Source: Pirellulales bacterium
GTDB taxonomy: Bacteria > Planctomycetota > Planctomycetia > Pirellulales > Lacipirellulaceae
Assembly: GCA_028279215.1 (NCBI GenBank)
Contig: JANQOF010000026.1
Location: forward strand, 186,001-250,000
Length of the DNA: 64,000 bases
Direction of reading: 5' to 3'
Made by a program: the position numbers and the translations under genes. Positions 1 through 8,716 of the stretch are shown piece after piece. Position 1 is the first letter of the stretch, and each line of letters starts with the position of its first letter. Under the pieces are notes generated by a model that had not been told where the DNA came from, made no database searches, and worked only from the letters and a program-made list of their open reading frames with translations.

Positions 1-1
1 G

Positions 2-820
2 CTGGGGCAAGGCTTGTCGACATTATCCGCGCACCGCACCGAAGATGATGCGCCTGTCAAAGCCAATTTTACCAATCGCAATTGGATGGTTCGCGGGCAG
101 AACAATGTCGACATGTGGAACTACATAGGCAGCCGCGCCGTGATAGCGGTTACCGAAAAGGCGCCCTACTCGATCCGCATCGAAGACCCCAAAGCGCCGC
201 TGGTGCAACGTGGAACCAAGAACCTGAAGATCGTTGCTGAGCGGGCAGAGGGCTTCACGGGCGCGATTCTGGTGCGAATGCTTTACAACCCGCCAGGCGT
301 TTCGGCCAATGCATCTCTCCGAATTAAGGAAAACGAGAACGAAGCAACCATCCCGGTCACCGCCAACGATAAAGCCCAACTCGGCGATTGGAAGATTCTG
401 GTCCGCGGCCAAGCAGAGTCACAGGGCACCTGGGTGACCGTCACACCATTCTCCACGCTCAAGATAGCCGAGCCGTACGTGGCTATGGAGCTGCCACGCC
501 CGAATGTCGAACAGGGTAACAAGCTAACCTTTCCAATCAAAATCGAGCAGCGTACGCCGTTCGAAGGTGAAGCCAAAGTGGAATTGATTGGCTTGCCGAG
601 TGGAGTCACGACTACGCCGCGTTCGATCACGAAGGAAATGTCCGAAGTCGTGTTCGACCTCGAAGTGGCGGCCGACGCACGGCCGGGCCAGCACCGAGGG
701 CTGTTTTGCCGCGTCACGGTTATTGAAAACGGCGAGCCGGTCGTGCACTCGGTCGGCTACGGGGAGTTAAGGGTCGACAAGCCCGTCGAGCCACACTTGA
801 CTGCCCAATCATCGAAGTAA
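2..820 (+). CDS. Secreted Ig-like/pre-peptidase-type domain protein, 3' part only
   Basis: The reading frame is open to the left edge, so the true start lies outside the window; the TTG at 14 in the ORF track is probably internal. The visible 270 or so residues lack transmembrane segments and read as two or three beta-rich repeats of alternating hydrophobic and charged residues, for example 'GDWKILVRGQAE' followed by 'FPIKIEQRTPFEGEAKVEL'. This is typical of Ig-like or PPC-type domains in planctomycete secreted proteins. Such proteins often precede a DUF1549/DUF1553 gene and a cytochrome/WD40 gene, exactly the order seen here, with only 28 bp to the next gene. It probably acts outside the cytoplasm as a binding or structural partner of that set. 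The precise function is unknown and no catalytic motif is visible. Confidence 0.6.
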   Translation: MGQGLSTLSAHRTEDDAPVKANFTNRNWMVRGQNNVDMWNYIGSRAVIAVTEKAPYSIRIEDPKAPLVQRGTKNLKIVAERAEGFTGAILVRMLYNPPGVSANASLRIKENENEATIPVTANDKAQLGDWKILVRGQAESQGTWVTVTPFSTLKIAEPYVAMELPRPNVEQGNKLTFPIKIEQRTPFEGEAKVELIGLPSGVTTTPRSITKEMSEVVFDLEVAADARPGQHRGLFCRVTVIENGEPVVHSVGYGELRVDKPVEPHLTAQSSK

Positions 821-848
821 ATCAACGCCAAGTCGCGAGTTTGAAGCC

Positions 849-3323
849 ATGAGTCACGCAACGCAACAGTCGCAGCGCTTTCTCCAGTCTGTAAAAGGTC
901 ACTACGGACTAGTTACGCTGGCGGCAATTTGTCTTACAAGCATCGCCACGGCCGAAGAGCCAGAGTTTGTCGAGCTGGCTGTCTATCCTCCCACCGCGGC
1001 GCTACATGACGCGGCCGATTATCAATCCGTCGTCGCGGTGGCCAAGCGAGCCGATGGAGTGTCGGTCGACGTGACCGACCAGGTCGAATGGACGTTGGAA
1101 TCGGCCGATGACGTTGCTGCGTCAGAGGGCCATACGATTCGCCCTCAAGGCGACGGCCACGGCGTGCTCAAGGCCAAACTTGGCGAGTTGTTTGATCAGT
1201 GCGATGTCACTGTCACCAACTCCCAAGCAGAGCGCGCTATTAGCTACCGCCACGATGTAATCCCAGTACTCGTGCGAGCAGGTTGCAACGCCGGTGCGTG
1301 TCACGGTTCGGCACGCGGCAAGGATGGATTTCGCCTATCACTGTTTGGATTTGATCCAGCAGGAGACTATCAGCGCTTGACGCGGGAAATGTCGACGCGG
1401 CGAATCAATCGCGCTTTGCCCGACGACAGCCTGCTATTGGTTAAAGCCGTGGGGGGCGTGCCGCACACCGGTGGAAAACTGTTCGAGCACGACACCGTGT
1501 ACTACGAAAAGCTGCGTACTTGGATTGAGGAGGGCGTGCCCAACGACTTAGAAGGGGCGGCAACCGTTGCAAGTGTCGACTTCTATCCGCCGCGGGTGGT
1601 GCTTGAAGGAGAGGGCACGACGCAGCGATTTGTCGTGATTGCCAACTATAGTGACGGCAGCACCCGTGATGTCAGCAATCTGGCAGTATTCAGTTCAAAC
1701 AACGATACGGTCGCCAAGCTCGACGCCGACGGCCTAGCTACCGCCGGTATGCGTGGAGAAGCGTTCGTGATGGCGCGTTTCGACACCCATACTGTCGGTA
1801 GCCAAGTGATCGTGCTGCCTAAGGGCCTGGGATTTTCGCCCACGGACGATCAACCGGCTAATTACATCGACGAGCTAGTCGGTGCAAAACTCGACGACTT
1901 GCGGCTCGAACCGAGTGGCACCGCTTCCGACGCTGAGTTTCTACGCCGAGTCACCATCGATATTGTCGGTCTACTACCAACGCCCGAGGAAGTGGCGCAG
2001 TTTTCTGCCGATTCGTCGCCCGACAAGCGAGCGCGAAAAGTCGATGAGTTACTCGAGCGCGAGGAGTTCGCAAAAATTTGGGGGCTGAAGTGGGCTGAGC
2101 TGCTATTAGTGCGAACAGAAAACAATCGCGTCGACTACAAGCCAATGTTCTTGTATTCGCAGTGGCTCAAGCACCAAATCGACGAGGAGGTACCACTCGA
2201 CGAAATGGTTCGCAACCTTTTATCGGCTAGCGGCGGGTCGTTCGACACGCCTCAGGTAAATTTCTACCAAATCGAACCCGACACGAAGAAGATTGCCGAA
2301 AACGTAGCGCAGGCGTTCTTGGGAATCCGGCTGCAATGCGCCCAGTGCCACAACCATCCGTTCGATCGCTGGACGATGGACGACTACTACAGTTTCCATG
2401 CCTTCTTCACGCAAATCTCGCGAAAACGCGGCAGCGACTATCGAGAATGGATCGTGTTCAATCGCGGTGTCGGTGAATCGAACCATCCAGTCGGCGGCAG
2501 GCAAATGGCGCCGAAGTTCTTAGGCGGAGAGCAGCCCGAGACCAACGGCCGTGATCGGCGCGAAGTAGTCGCCGAATGGATTACCAGCCCCGATAATCCC
2601 TGGTTTGCGCCGAGCATTGCGAATCGTGTTTGGGCACACTTCATGGGCGTGGGAATCGTGGAACCGGTCGACGACTTTCGCGTCAGCAATCCACCTTCGA
2701 ATCCGGCGCTGTTAGACGCCATTGGAAGCAAACTGATTGATTACAAATACGACCTAAGACAGTTGGTGCGTGACATTTGTAACTCCCACGCCTACCAACG
2801 ATCGACCGTTGCGAATGCTTCGAACGAAACCGACACGAAGAACTTCGCCCGCGCTCAGCCGCGGCGGCTGGGGGCCGAGACTCTGCTGGACTGCGTCTGC
2901 CAGGTAACCGCAGCCTTAGAGAAACTGCCCGGCTTGCCGCTCGGCGCGCGGGCGGTTGAAATTGCCGACGGGCGGAGCAGCAACTACTTCCTCACCACGT
3001 TCGGGCGTGCCCGGCGCGAAACGGTTTGCGCCTGTGAAGTGCGTGGCGAGCCGACCCTGTCGCAGGCGCTGCACCTGCTCAACGGAGGAACGGTTCATAG
3101 CAAGATTGGGCAAGGTAAATTGGTGCCCAGCATGCTCGAAGCGGGTAAAACACCCACCGAGGTGGTCGACGAGATTTACCTTCGTTGCTTGGCCCGCAGG
3201 CCAACTACTGAGGAACAATCAAAGATCGTCGCCGTGTTGGGCGACAACGAGAAACCGGTCGCAGAATTGGAGGATGTATTCTGGGCGGTCCTCAATTCGC
3301 GCGAGTTCTTGTTCAACCACTAG
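849..3323 (+). CDS. DUF1549/DUF1553 (PSCyt2/PSD1) secreted protein with heme-like motifs
   Basis: The 824-residue protein starts with a hydrophobic export signal (about residues 15-35, 'GLVTLAAICLTSIATA'). An Ig-like region follows, then 'CNAGACHGSARGKDGF', a cytochrome-like cysteine/histidine motif. A second Ig-like (BIG2-type) stretch occupies roughly residues 240-330. DUF1549 follows from about residue 340 and contains the CxxCH motif 'LQCAQCHNHPFDRW'. The C-terminal half is DUF1553 ('NRVWAHFMGVGIVEPVDDFR'). The family is greatly expanded in planctomycetes and is thought to work outside the cytoplasm in carbohydrate or redox metabolism, but no activity is established. It ends just upstream of the cytochrome/WD40 gene, so the two are surely co-transcribed. 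Confidence 0.88.
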   Translation: MSHATQQSQRFLQSVKGHYGLVTLAAICLTSIATAEEPEFVELAVYPPTAALHDAADYQSVVAVAKRADGVSVDVTDQVEWTLESADDVAASEGHTIRPQGDGHGVLKAKLGELFDQCDVTVTNSQAERAISYRHDVIPVLVRAGCNAGACHGSARGKDGFRLSLFGFDPAGDYQRLTREMSTRRINRALPDDSLLLVKAVGGVPHTGGKLFEHDTVYYEKLRTWIEEGVPNDLEGAATVASVDFYPPRVVLEGEGTTQRFVVIANYSDGSTRDVSNLAVFSSNNDTVAKLDADGLATAGMRGEAFVMARFDTHTVGSQVIVLPKGLGFSPTDDQPANYIDELVGAKLDDLRLEPSGTASDAEFLRRVTIDIVGLLPTPEEVAQFSADSSPDKRARKVDELLEREEFAKIWGLKWAELLLVRTENNRVDYKPMFLYSQWLKHQIDEEVPLDEMVRNLLSASGGSFDTPQVNFYQIEPDTKKIAENVAQAFLGIRLQCAQCHNHPFDRWTMDDYYSFHAFFTQISRKRGSDYREWIVFNRGVGESNHPVGGRQMAPKFLGGEQPETNGRDRREVVAEWITSPDNPWFAPSIANRVWAHFMGVGIVEPVDDFRVSNPPSNPALLDAIGSKLIDYKYDLRQLVRDICNSHAYQRSTVANASNETDTKNFARAQPRRLGAETLLDCVCQVTAALEKLPGLPLGARAVEIADGRSSNYFLTTFGRARRETVCACEVRGEPTLSQALHLLNGGTVHSKIGQGKLVPSMLEAGKTPTEVVDEIYLRCLARRPTTEEQSKIVAVLGDNEKPVAELEDVFWAVLNSREFLFNH

Positions 3324-3394
3324 AGGTGTTCACTGTGTCAAGTAGAACGATTTTGGCGAAGCGAACGAGAATCCAAGCGGGAATTGGAGGCCGT

Positions 3395-5800
3395 ATGCTG
3401 CGTCGTCAGCACTCGGCGTGCCTGGCATTGGCTAGTTCGATGATGCTATGCTGCACGGCCACAGCTGCCTTGCCGGAGAAGGTGACGTTTGACGACCACA
3501 TCTTTCCCATTTTTCGCGAGCACTGCTTGGCCTGCCACGACTCGGGCGGGCGTAGTGGAGACCTTGCGCTCGACGCCTACAGCGACACACTTACGGGAGG
3601 GGCGAGTGGCGAAGTTGTGGAGCCTGGTGATGGTGGGAGTTCGCGAATCTATCGATTGATGGCTCACCTCGACAAGCCGATCATGCCACCCGGCAGCGAC
3701 AAGCTGCCCGACGAACAGCTGGAGCTAGTGAAAGCTTGGATCGACGGAGGCCTGCTGGAAAACGCCGGCTCGAAGGCGAAGAAATCAAACAAGCCGGAAG
3801 TCGAAGCATTCGTCCCGTCGGCCGACAATCGACCCGCTGGCGAGCCAGCCATGCCAAGCGGTTTTTGCCGCGAGCCTGTGCTACACGTGCCCCACCTCGG
3901 CGCGGTGGCCGACTTGGCCACCAGTCCTTGGGCGCCGCTCGTTGCGGTGACCGGCCAGCGTCAGGTGTTGTTGTACCACTCTGACTCGCGCGAGCTATTG
4001 GCTGTCGTGCCGTTTGTCGTCGGAATGCCAGAGGTGGTGCGATTCAGCCGCAATGGCGATCTGCTGCTTGTCGCTGGCGGCCGCGGCGCTGCGCTTGGCG
4101 TGGTGCATCTTTGGGATATCAAGTCAGGGAAGCGAATCACCGAAATCGGCGACGAGCTGGATTCCGTGCTCGCGGCCGATCTAAGCCCCGATCACTCGCT
4201 GGTAGCAATCGGCGGACCGAGAAAGAAAGTGAAGGTCTATCGTACTGCCGATGGGTCGCTGGCATACAACATTACTAAGCACACCGATTGGGTGACCGCG
4301 TTGGAGTTTAGCCCTAACGGCAAGTACCTGGCCACTGCCGACCGGGCAGGTAACGCCCACGTCTGGGAAGCACCAACTGGCCGCGCCGTATCGAATCTCA
4401 CCGGACACAAACAGGCCATTACCGCCGTTGCCTGGCGCGACGACTCGGGTCTGTTGGCTACCGCCAGCGACGATGGCGACATGCGCACCTGGCAACATCA
4501 AGGCAATCAAGTGAAACAGTGGAATCACGGTGGCGGTGTTCAGGGCATGGCGTTCACCAAAAGTGGCCAGCTTGTCTCCGCGGCGCGCGATCGATTCACC
4601 AAACTTTGGAATGCCGACGGGAAGGAAGTCCGGAAGTTTGGCCCCACTGCCGACATTGTTCTGGCTGCCACGGTTACATACGACCAATCGCGCGTGGTGT
4701 ACGCCGACTGGTCAGGCGTTGTGCATGTCGCCCAACTCGAGACCGGCGAAGTCGAGGGCAAACTGTCGACCAACCCACCTACGCTTGCGATGCGGCTAGA
4801 TGATGCTAAGCAACAGCTCGCGAAAGCAGCCAGCGACCTACCAAATGCCGAGCACGCCGCAAGTGAAGCAGCCGCTCGGCTCGAGGAAGGCCGACGCGTC
4901 GTCGCCGAGCACGACGCAAGCAAACAACAAGTCACGGATCAACTGGCCAAGCTCCAAAACGATCGCAATGATCAAGAGAACCAACTCGAAACCCACCGCA
5001 AGACGAACGAGGAAATCGACAAGGCGATTGCGTCCGTGATCGCCGAGCAACAACGGGCCGAGGCGGAGCTAACTGCTCTCAAGGAGTCGCTGGCAAACGT
5101 CTCGAATCAGGAAGGTGAAGACGCCGATGGTGAGGCCGCCGGCCAGATCGAAATCCAGATTTCCGAGAAACAATCGGCGCTCGAGCAACTCCTCGCCAGG
5201 CGGGCTGAGGCGGAAACCAAGCGTCGCGGTATGACTGAGTCGCGAAAGACCACCAAACGTCGTCTGGATGAATTAAATCAGCACATCGCCGATCAAGAAA
5301 AGAAGCTGGCAGGGTTGAATCAAGCAGCCGAGAAGCTGCCCAAAGTAGACACGCTGGTCGGAGAACACGATCAACTAAAGTCAGAAGTCGCCAAGCTCCG
5401 AGAACGGATACCTGCTTCGGAGCAAGCGGTGGCGGTCGTTCAGGCGGAAATCGAAGCTTATGCCGCGATCGTGCCAGCACTTCAAAAAGGCATCGCCGAA
5501 CTTACCCAGACCGCCGAAACAAAGTCAGCCGAACTGGCCAAAATCGAGGAGCAACTCGCTGCCGAATCGGCAGATGTAGCTATAGTTGCTCGCGAAATGG
5601 ATGAGTTGAAGCAACGAATTGTGAACTTGGAGACGCTGCGAAGGAAACTGGCGGGCATCGCCGATAAATCGAAATCGGCCGCCGGGGAGCTAGAACAGCA
5701 GATGGCCGAACTGTCGTCCAAACGTGACAAAATTGAGAAGCAGCTTTCTGACATCCACACCGCAGAGCAACTCCGACAGCAGCATTCCAAGGGCGATTGA
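3395..5800 (+). CDS. PSCyt1-type heme-motif, WD40 and coiled-coil protein
   Basis: The ORF track begins at a GTG (3326), but the ATG at 3395 follows 'GGAGG' at good spacing and starts a clean signal peptide ('LALASSMMLCCTATAA'), giving 801 residues. The mature protein opens with a planctomycete cytochrome C domain carrying 'CLACH' in 'EHCLACHDSGGRSGD'. Residues of about 170-470 form WD40-like repeats ('HTDWVTALEFSPNGKYLATA', 'HKQAITAVAWRDDSGLLATA'). The last 300 or so residues are a long charged coiled coil rich in Glu, Lys, Gln and Ala heptads. It directly follows the DUF1549 gene, a standard planctomycete pairing. It is probably exported and may serve as a heme-bearing scaffold; the coiled-coil tail is longer than I would expect for the family. 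Confidence 0.85.
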   Translation: MLRRQHSACLALASSMMLCCTATAALPEKVTFDDHIFPIFREHCLACHDSGGRSGDLALDAYSDTLTGGASGEVVEPGDGGSSRIYRLMAHLDKPIMPPGSDKLPDEQLELVKAWIDGGLLENAGSKAKKSNKPEVEAFVPSADNRPAGEPAMPSGFCREPVLHVPHLGAVADLATSPWAPLVAVTGQRQVLLYHSDSRELLAVVPFVVGMPEVVRFSRNGDLLLVAGGRGAALGVVHLWDIKSGKRITEIGDELDSVLAADLSPDHSLVAIGGPRKKVKVYRTADGSLAYNITKHTDWVTALEFSPNGKYLATADRAGNAHVWEAPTGRAVSNLTGHKQAITAVAWRDDSGLLATASDDGDMRTWQHQGNQVKQWNHGGGVQGMAFTKSGQLVSAARDRFTKLWNADGKEVRKFGPTADIVLAATVTYDQSRVVYADWSGVVHVAQLETGEVEGKLSTNPPTLAMRLDDAKQQLAKAASDLPNAEHAASEAAARLEEGRRVVAEHDASKQQVTDQLAKLQNDRNDQENQLETHRKTNEEIDKAIASVIAEQQRAEAELTALKESLANVSNQEGEDADGEAAGQIEIQISEKQSALEQLLARRAEAETKRRGMTESRKTTKRRLDELNQHIADQEKKLAGLNQAAEKLPKVDTLVGEHDQLKSEVAKLRERIPASEQAVAVVQAEIEAYAAIVPALQKGIAELTQTAETKSAELAKIEEQLAAESADVAIVAREMDELKQRIVNLETLRRKLAGIADKSKSAAGELEQQMAELSSKRDKIEKQLSDIHTAEQLRQQHSKGD

Positions 5801-5832
5801 CGCTCGACCGCTGCGCGTCATACTTAGGTTGT

Positions 5833-5948
5833 AGCGGCATCGGGCGAGAGGCCCCTGCAATGGGGGCCTTGTGAACCTGGTCAGGGTGGAAACGCAGCAG
5901 CCATAAGCTTGTGCTTCTTTGTGTGGGGGTCTCTCGCCTGTTGCCGCT
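5833..5948 (+). ncRNA. ffs: Signal recognition particle RNA, small bacterial type
   Basis: The core 'GAACCTGGTCAGGGTGG' followed by 'AAACGCAGCAGCC' matches the conserved domain IV hairpin of bacterial SRP RNA (Ffh-binding symmetric and asymmetric loops around a GNAA-like tetraloop). The flanks pair: 'AGCGGCA' at 5833 with 'TGCCGCT' at 5942, and 'GGCGAGAG' at 5843 with 'CTCTCGCC' at 5931, giving a long closing helix of about 116 nt. The position immediately upstream of dnaX is a common bacterial arrangement and supports the call. Ends are set from the pairing and may be off by a few bases. Confidence 0.88.
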
Positions 5949-6044
5949 TCTTGCCCCAAGCACCCCATCGGCGCAATGGACGGATCGCACGCGGTTGCGA
6001 AGTGTGCCGTAGTTCAGCTACCAATCGATTGAAGAACACTCTTC

Positions 6045-7829
6045 ATGGCCGACTCCGATCCGCAAGCCGACTCGGCTGCCAAAGCGGCCGCGACCTATCA
6101 AGTCATCGCCCGCCGCTATCGGCCGCAGGCGTTTGACGAGTTGATTGGTCAGGAGCACGTGGCCAAGGCGCTCGGGCAAGCGATCTCTACCGGTCGAGTG
6201 GGCCACGCCTATTTGTTCACTGGTGCCCGCGGCGTGGGCAAGACCTCAGCCGCGCGCGTGCTGGCCAAGGCACTCAACTGCGTCGAAGGGCCGACAGTCA
6301 CACCCTGCAACCAGTGCGAGGTGTGCGACGGAATCGCGTCGGGCGACGACGTCGACACCATCGAAATCGACGCCGCCAGCAACACGGGTGTCGACAACAT
6401 CCGCGACCTCCGTCAAAACGCCGGCGTGAAGGCGAGCCGCTGCAGGTACAAGATCTACATCATCGACGAAGTACACATGCTGTCGAAAAGTGCCTTCAAT
6501 GCGCTGCTCAAGACGTTGGAAGAACCACCCGATCATGTAAAGTTCATTTTCGCCACCACCGAGCCAGAGAAGATACCAATCACGATTCTGTCGCGGTGCC
6601 AACGCTTTGACTTTGCTGGAATCGATGCCACGTCGATCGCCAATCGGCTGCAACAGATTGCGGCCACCGAAGAAGTCACCATCGACGACGAGGCGCTCGC
6701 CGTGTTGTCGATTCGCGCTGCCGGCTCGATGCGCGACAGTCAGTCGCTGCTCGAACAACTGTTAGCGGTCGCCGGCAAGCAGATTACCGCCACCGATGTG
6801 TACACACTGTTGGGCATTGCACCCGGCGAGCGAGTTGCTCAGTTGGTCGCGACGATTGTCGATCGCGATCCAGCCGCAGCGCTAGGGCACTTGGACGACG
6901 CGGTTTCCGGCGGATCGGATGTCGGACAGGTGATCGACCAGTTGCTCGGTTACTTTCGCGACGTCATGGCCATGACGGTTGGCTGCGATACTTCCCAGTT
7001 GCGATACGTCTTGCCAGGTCAGTACGAACTGACCAAGACGATGGGCGACAGGCTGGGCGTGCACACCGTGCTGGCGATGATTCAGGTGCTCGACCAAACC
7101 GCGTCACGGATGCGGGGCAGTTTGCACACTCGCACTCTGGCTGAAATGGCCCTAGTGCGGCTGGCGAATTTGGACGATCTCGACAACTTGGCGGAAGTCG
7201 CAGCCGAACTTCGCGCAGGCGATACGAGTTCTGAATCACCATCCAGCGCAAAAAAAAACGCTAGCCAACCGCAAACGCTGCCAAGTACCTCGCCTGCCAG
7301 CAAAGCACCAGTGCCGCCTACCGCAACCAACGCGCTAACAGCCGACAACGGGACGCCGCAGCGTGTGGATACGCCGGCCTCCTCCACACCGCCAGCGCCT
7401 ATGAAGCTTGACGCCGCAAAGGTAAACGCGGCTTGGGATCGGGTAATCGATGCGCTTGATGAAGGTCTACTGCAGGGTTACGCGCGGAACGCCATTGGTA
7501 TCCAGTTGTCATCGGACGGCAACATTGTTGTAGCCTACCCACCTGGCGATCGTGTTTCCAAAGACATGTGCGCCAATGCAACGAACACCGCAACATTGAC
7601 ACAGGCGTTATCGGCCGAACTGGGCACCCAGGTAACACTGAGATTCGATATCGACCAGTCGGCTGGTAGCGACGCACCCACGGCCGTCGCGCAACCGCGC
7701 GTCGCCTCGAGGCGACAAATGCAGGCCGAGATCGCCGAGCGGCCGTTTGTCGCCCGAGCCATGGAGTTGTTTGGCGCCGATCCTAGCAAATTGCGCATCA
7801 CACCGCCACGCAACGATAGCTCGAGCTAG
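6045..7829 (+). CDS. dnaX: DNA polymerase III subunit gamma/tau
   Basis: DnaX is the ATPase that forms the clamp-loader core and, as tau, tethers replicative polymerases. The 594 residues show an AAA+ module: Walker A 'GARGVGKT' (60-67), the zinc-binding cysteines C79, C88, C91 and C94, Walker B 'IIDEVHML' and sensor 1 'FIFATTEPEKI'. Residues of about 380-440 are a Ser/Pro/Ala-rich linker, and the tail from about 450 resembles a tau C-terminal domain. The linker contains an A9 run (7250-7258) where a -1 slip gives a stop two codons later, so a 406-residue gamma-like form is possible. Upstream is SRP RNA and 45 bp downstream is ybaB, a classic neighbourhood. Confidence 0.96.
   Translation: MADSDPQADSAAKAAATYQVIARRYRPQAFDELIGQEHVAKALGQAISTGRVGHAYLFTGARGVGKTSAARVLAKALNCVEGPTVTPCNQCEVCDGIASGDDVDTIEIDAASNTGVDNIRDLRQNAGVKASRCRYKIYIIDEVHMLSKSAFNALLKTLEEPPDHVKFIFATTEPEKIPITILSRCQRFDFAGIDATSIANRLQQIAATEEVTIDDEALAVLSIRAAGSMRDSQSLLEQLLAVAGKQITATDVYTLLGIAPGERVAQLVATIVDRDPAAALGHLDDAVSGGSDVGQVIDQLLGYFRDVMAMTVGCDTSQLRYVLPGQYELTKTMGDRLGVHTVLAMIQVLDQTASRMRGSLHTRTLAEMALVRLANLDDLDNLAEVAAELRAGDTSSESPSSAKKNASQPQTLPSTSPASKAPVPPTATNALTADNGTPQRVDTPASSTPPAPMKLDAAKVNAAWDRVIDALDEGLLQGYARNAIGIQLSSDGNIVVAYPPGDRVSKDMCANATNTATLTQALSAELGTQVTLRFDIDQSAGSDAPTAVAQPRVASRRQMQAEIAERPFVARAMELFGADPSKLRITPPRNDSSS
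7248..7264 (+). promoter_or_regulatory. Putative dnaX slippage site (A9 run with -1 frame stop)
   Basis: In the dnaX frame the sequence reads GCA AAA AAA AAC GCT AGC, an uninterrupted run of nine A. Moving back one base, or adding one A by transcript slippage, gives AAA CGC TAG, so translation ends at TAG 7262-7264 after A-K-K-K-R. The short product would be 406 residues, close in design to gamma of E. coli (ribosomal frameshift) and Thermus thermophilus (A9 transcript slippage). No strong stem-loop was worked out downstream. Function is inferred from sequence and precedent. Confidence 0.6.
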
Positions 7830-7874
7830 AATTTCTTAAGCCACGAGCGCATCCCTGAACCCGCGGAGCAACCC

Positions 7875-8246
7875 ATGCTTAAAGGACTTGGTCAAATTGC
7901 AAACCTCGGCAACATCGTCAAGCAAGCCCAGGAGATGAACTCTAAGATGCAGGCCTTGGGCGATCAACTCAAGACCAAAAAGGCAACCGGCGTTGCAGGA
8001 GGGGGTCTGGTGGAGGTCGACGTCAATGGCTTGGGCGAAGTATTAACCGTAAGACTAGATCCCGACCTAGTGGCCAAGGGCGATCGTGAAATACTCGAGG
8101 ACTTGCTGCCCGCCGCATTTAACGCGGCCAAGGAAAAGGCTAAACAACTGCACGATCAGGCAATGCAAGAACTGACCGGCGAAATGAACCTGCCCGGCTT
8201 GGGCGACATGCTCGAGAGCTTTGGCCAGCCACCGAAGTCTCCTTAA
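7875..8246 (+). CDS. ybaB: YbaB/EbfC family nucleoid-associated protein
   Basis: A 123-residue protein of the YbaB/EbfC family, small dimeric DNA-binding proteins that coat DNA and influence transcription. The sequence shows the family's N-terminal helix ('KQAQEMNSKMQALGDQLK'), a glycine-rich turn 'ATGVAGGGLVEVDVNG', the beta-hairpin core 'VLTVRLDPDLV' and a C-terminal helix ('AAFNAAKEKAKQLHDQAMQE'). It is slightly longer than the usual 105 or so residues. It starts 45 bp after dnaX, as in most bacteria. recR, which commonly follows, is not present here. Confidence 0.93.
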   Translation: MLKGLGQIANLGNIVKQAQEMNSKMQALGDQLKTKKATGVAGGGLVEVDVNGLGEVLTVRLDPDLVAKGDREILEDLLPAAFNAAKEKAKQLHDQAMQELTGEMNLPGLGDMLESFGQPPKSP

Positions 8247-8716
8247 CTGCGGTTGCTAGCGACCGCATGCCGGGCTGACCGATTACCACTGCCGGCACTT
8301 CGCGCGGCAAGGAATTCGGCCGTGTTGCGCCTATTTTTTGGTGCGATCGACAGCCCGCGAGCTTGCACTTGGAAGATTGTTCTGCTGGTGACGATTTTTC
8401 GGTTTCAGCCGTTGCGGAATCGAAAGTTCGAGTAGAATACGAAGTCGAAGCCAACGCGGCGCAGTTGGTAGTTCTGCGCAGACTCCGGGTAAGTTGCATC
8501 GACCGGCTCTCCAAGACTTTGGCGAATGCTAAGCTTGCGTTGAGATTGCAGCCAAGCTATACCCCACATTGGTTTGACCATACGGTCGGGCCGGCGGTAT
8601 GCTAAAGGTGCCCAAGCGGTGCTCATCGCGTGGGTGCTATTGTTCATCGGACCTCGTAATTCAGTACGGTCGGCAAGACTTCGCCGGTCGGTGATTTCAA
8701 TCGTCTCGGATCTTCC
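8247..8716. other. Intergenic region between ybaB and rpoN
   Basis: No convincing gene. The 60- and 80-residue plus-strand ORFs and the long minus-strand ORF reaching in from rpoN have no family features. An imperfect palindrome TGCGGTTGCTAGCGACCGCA lies directly after ybaB (8248-8267) and may form a hairpin, but it has no U tract. The rest presumably holds the rpoN promoter, for which no clear consensus was found. Confidence 0.5.
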
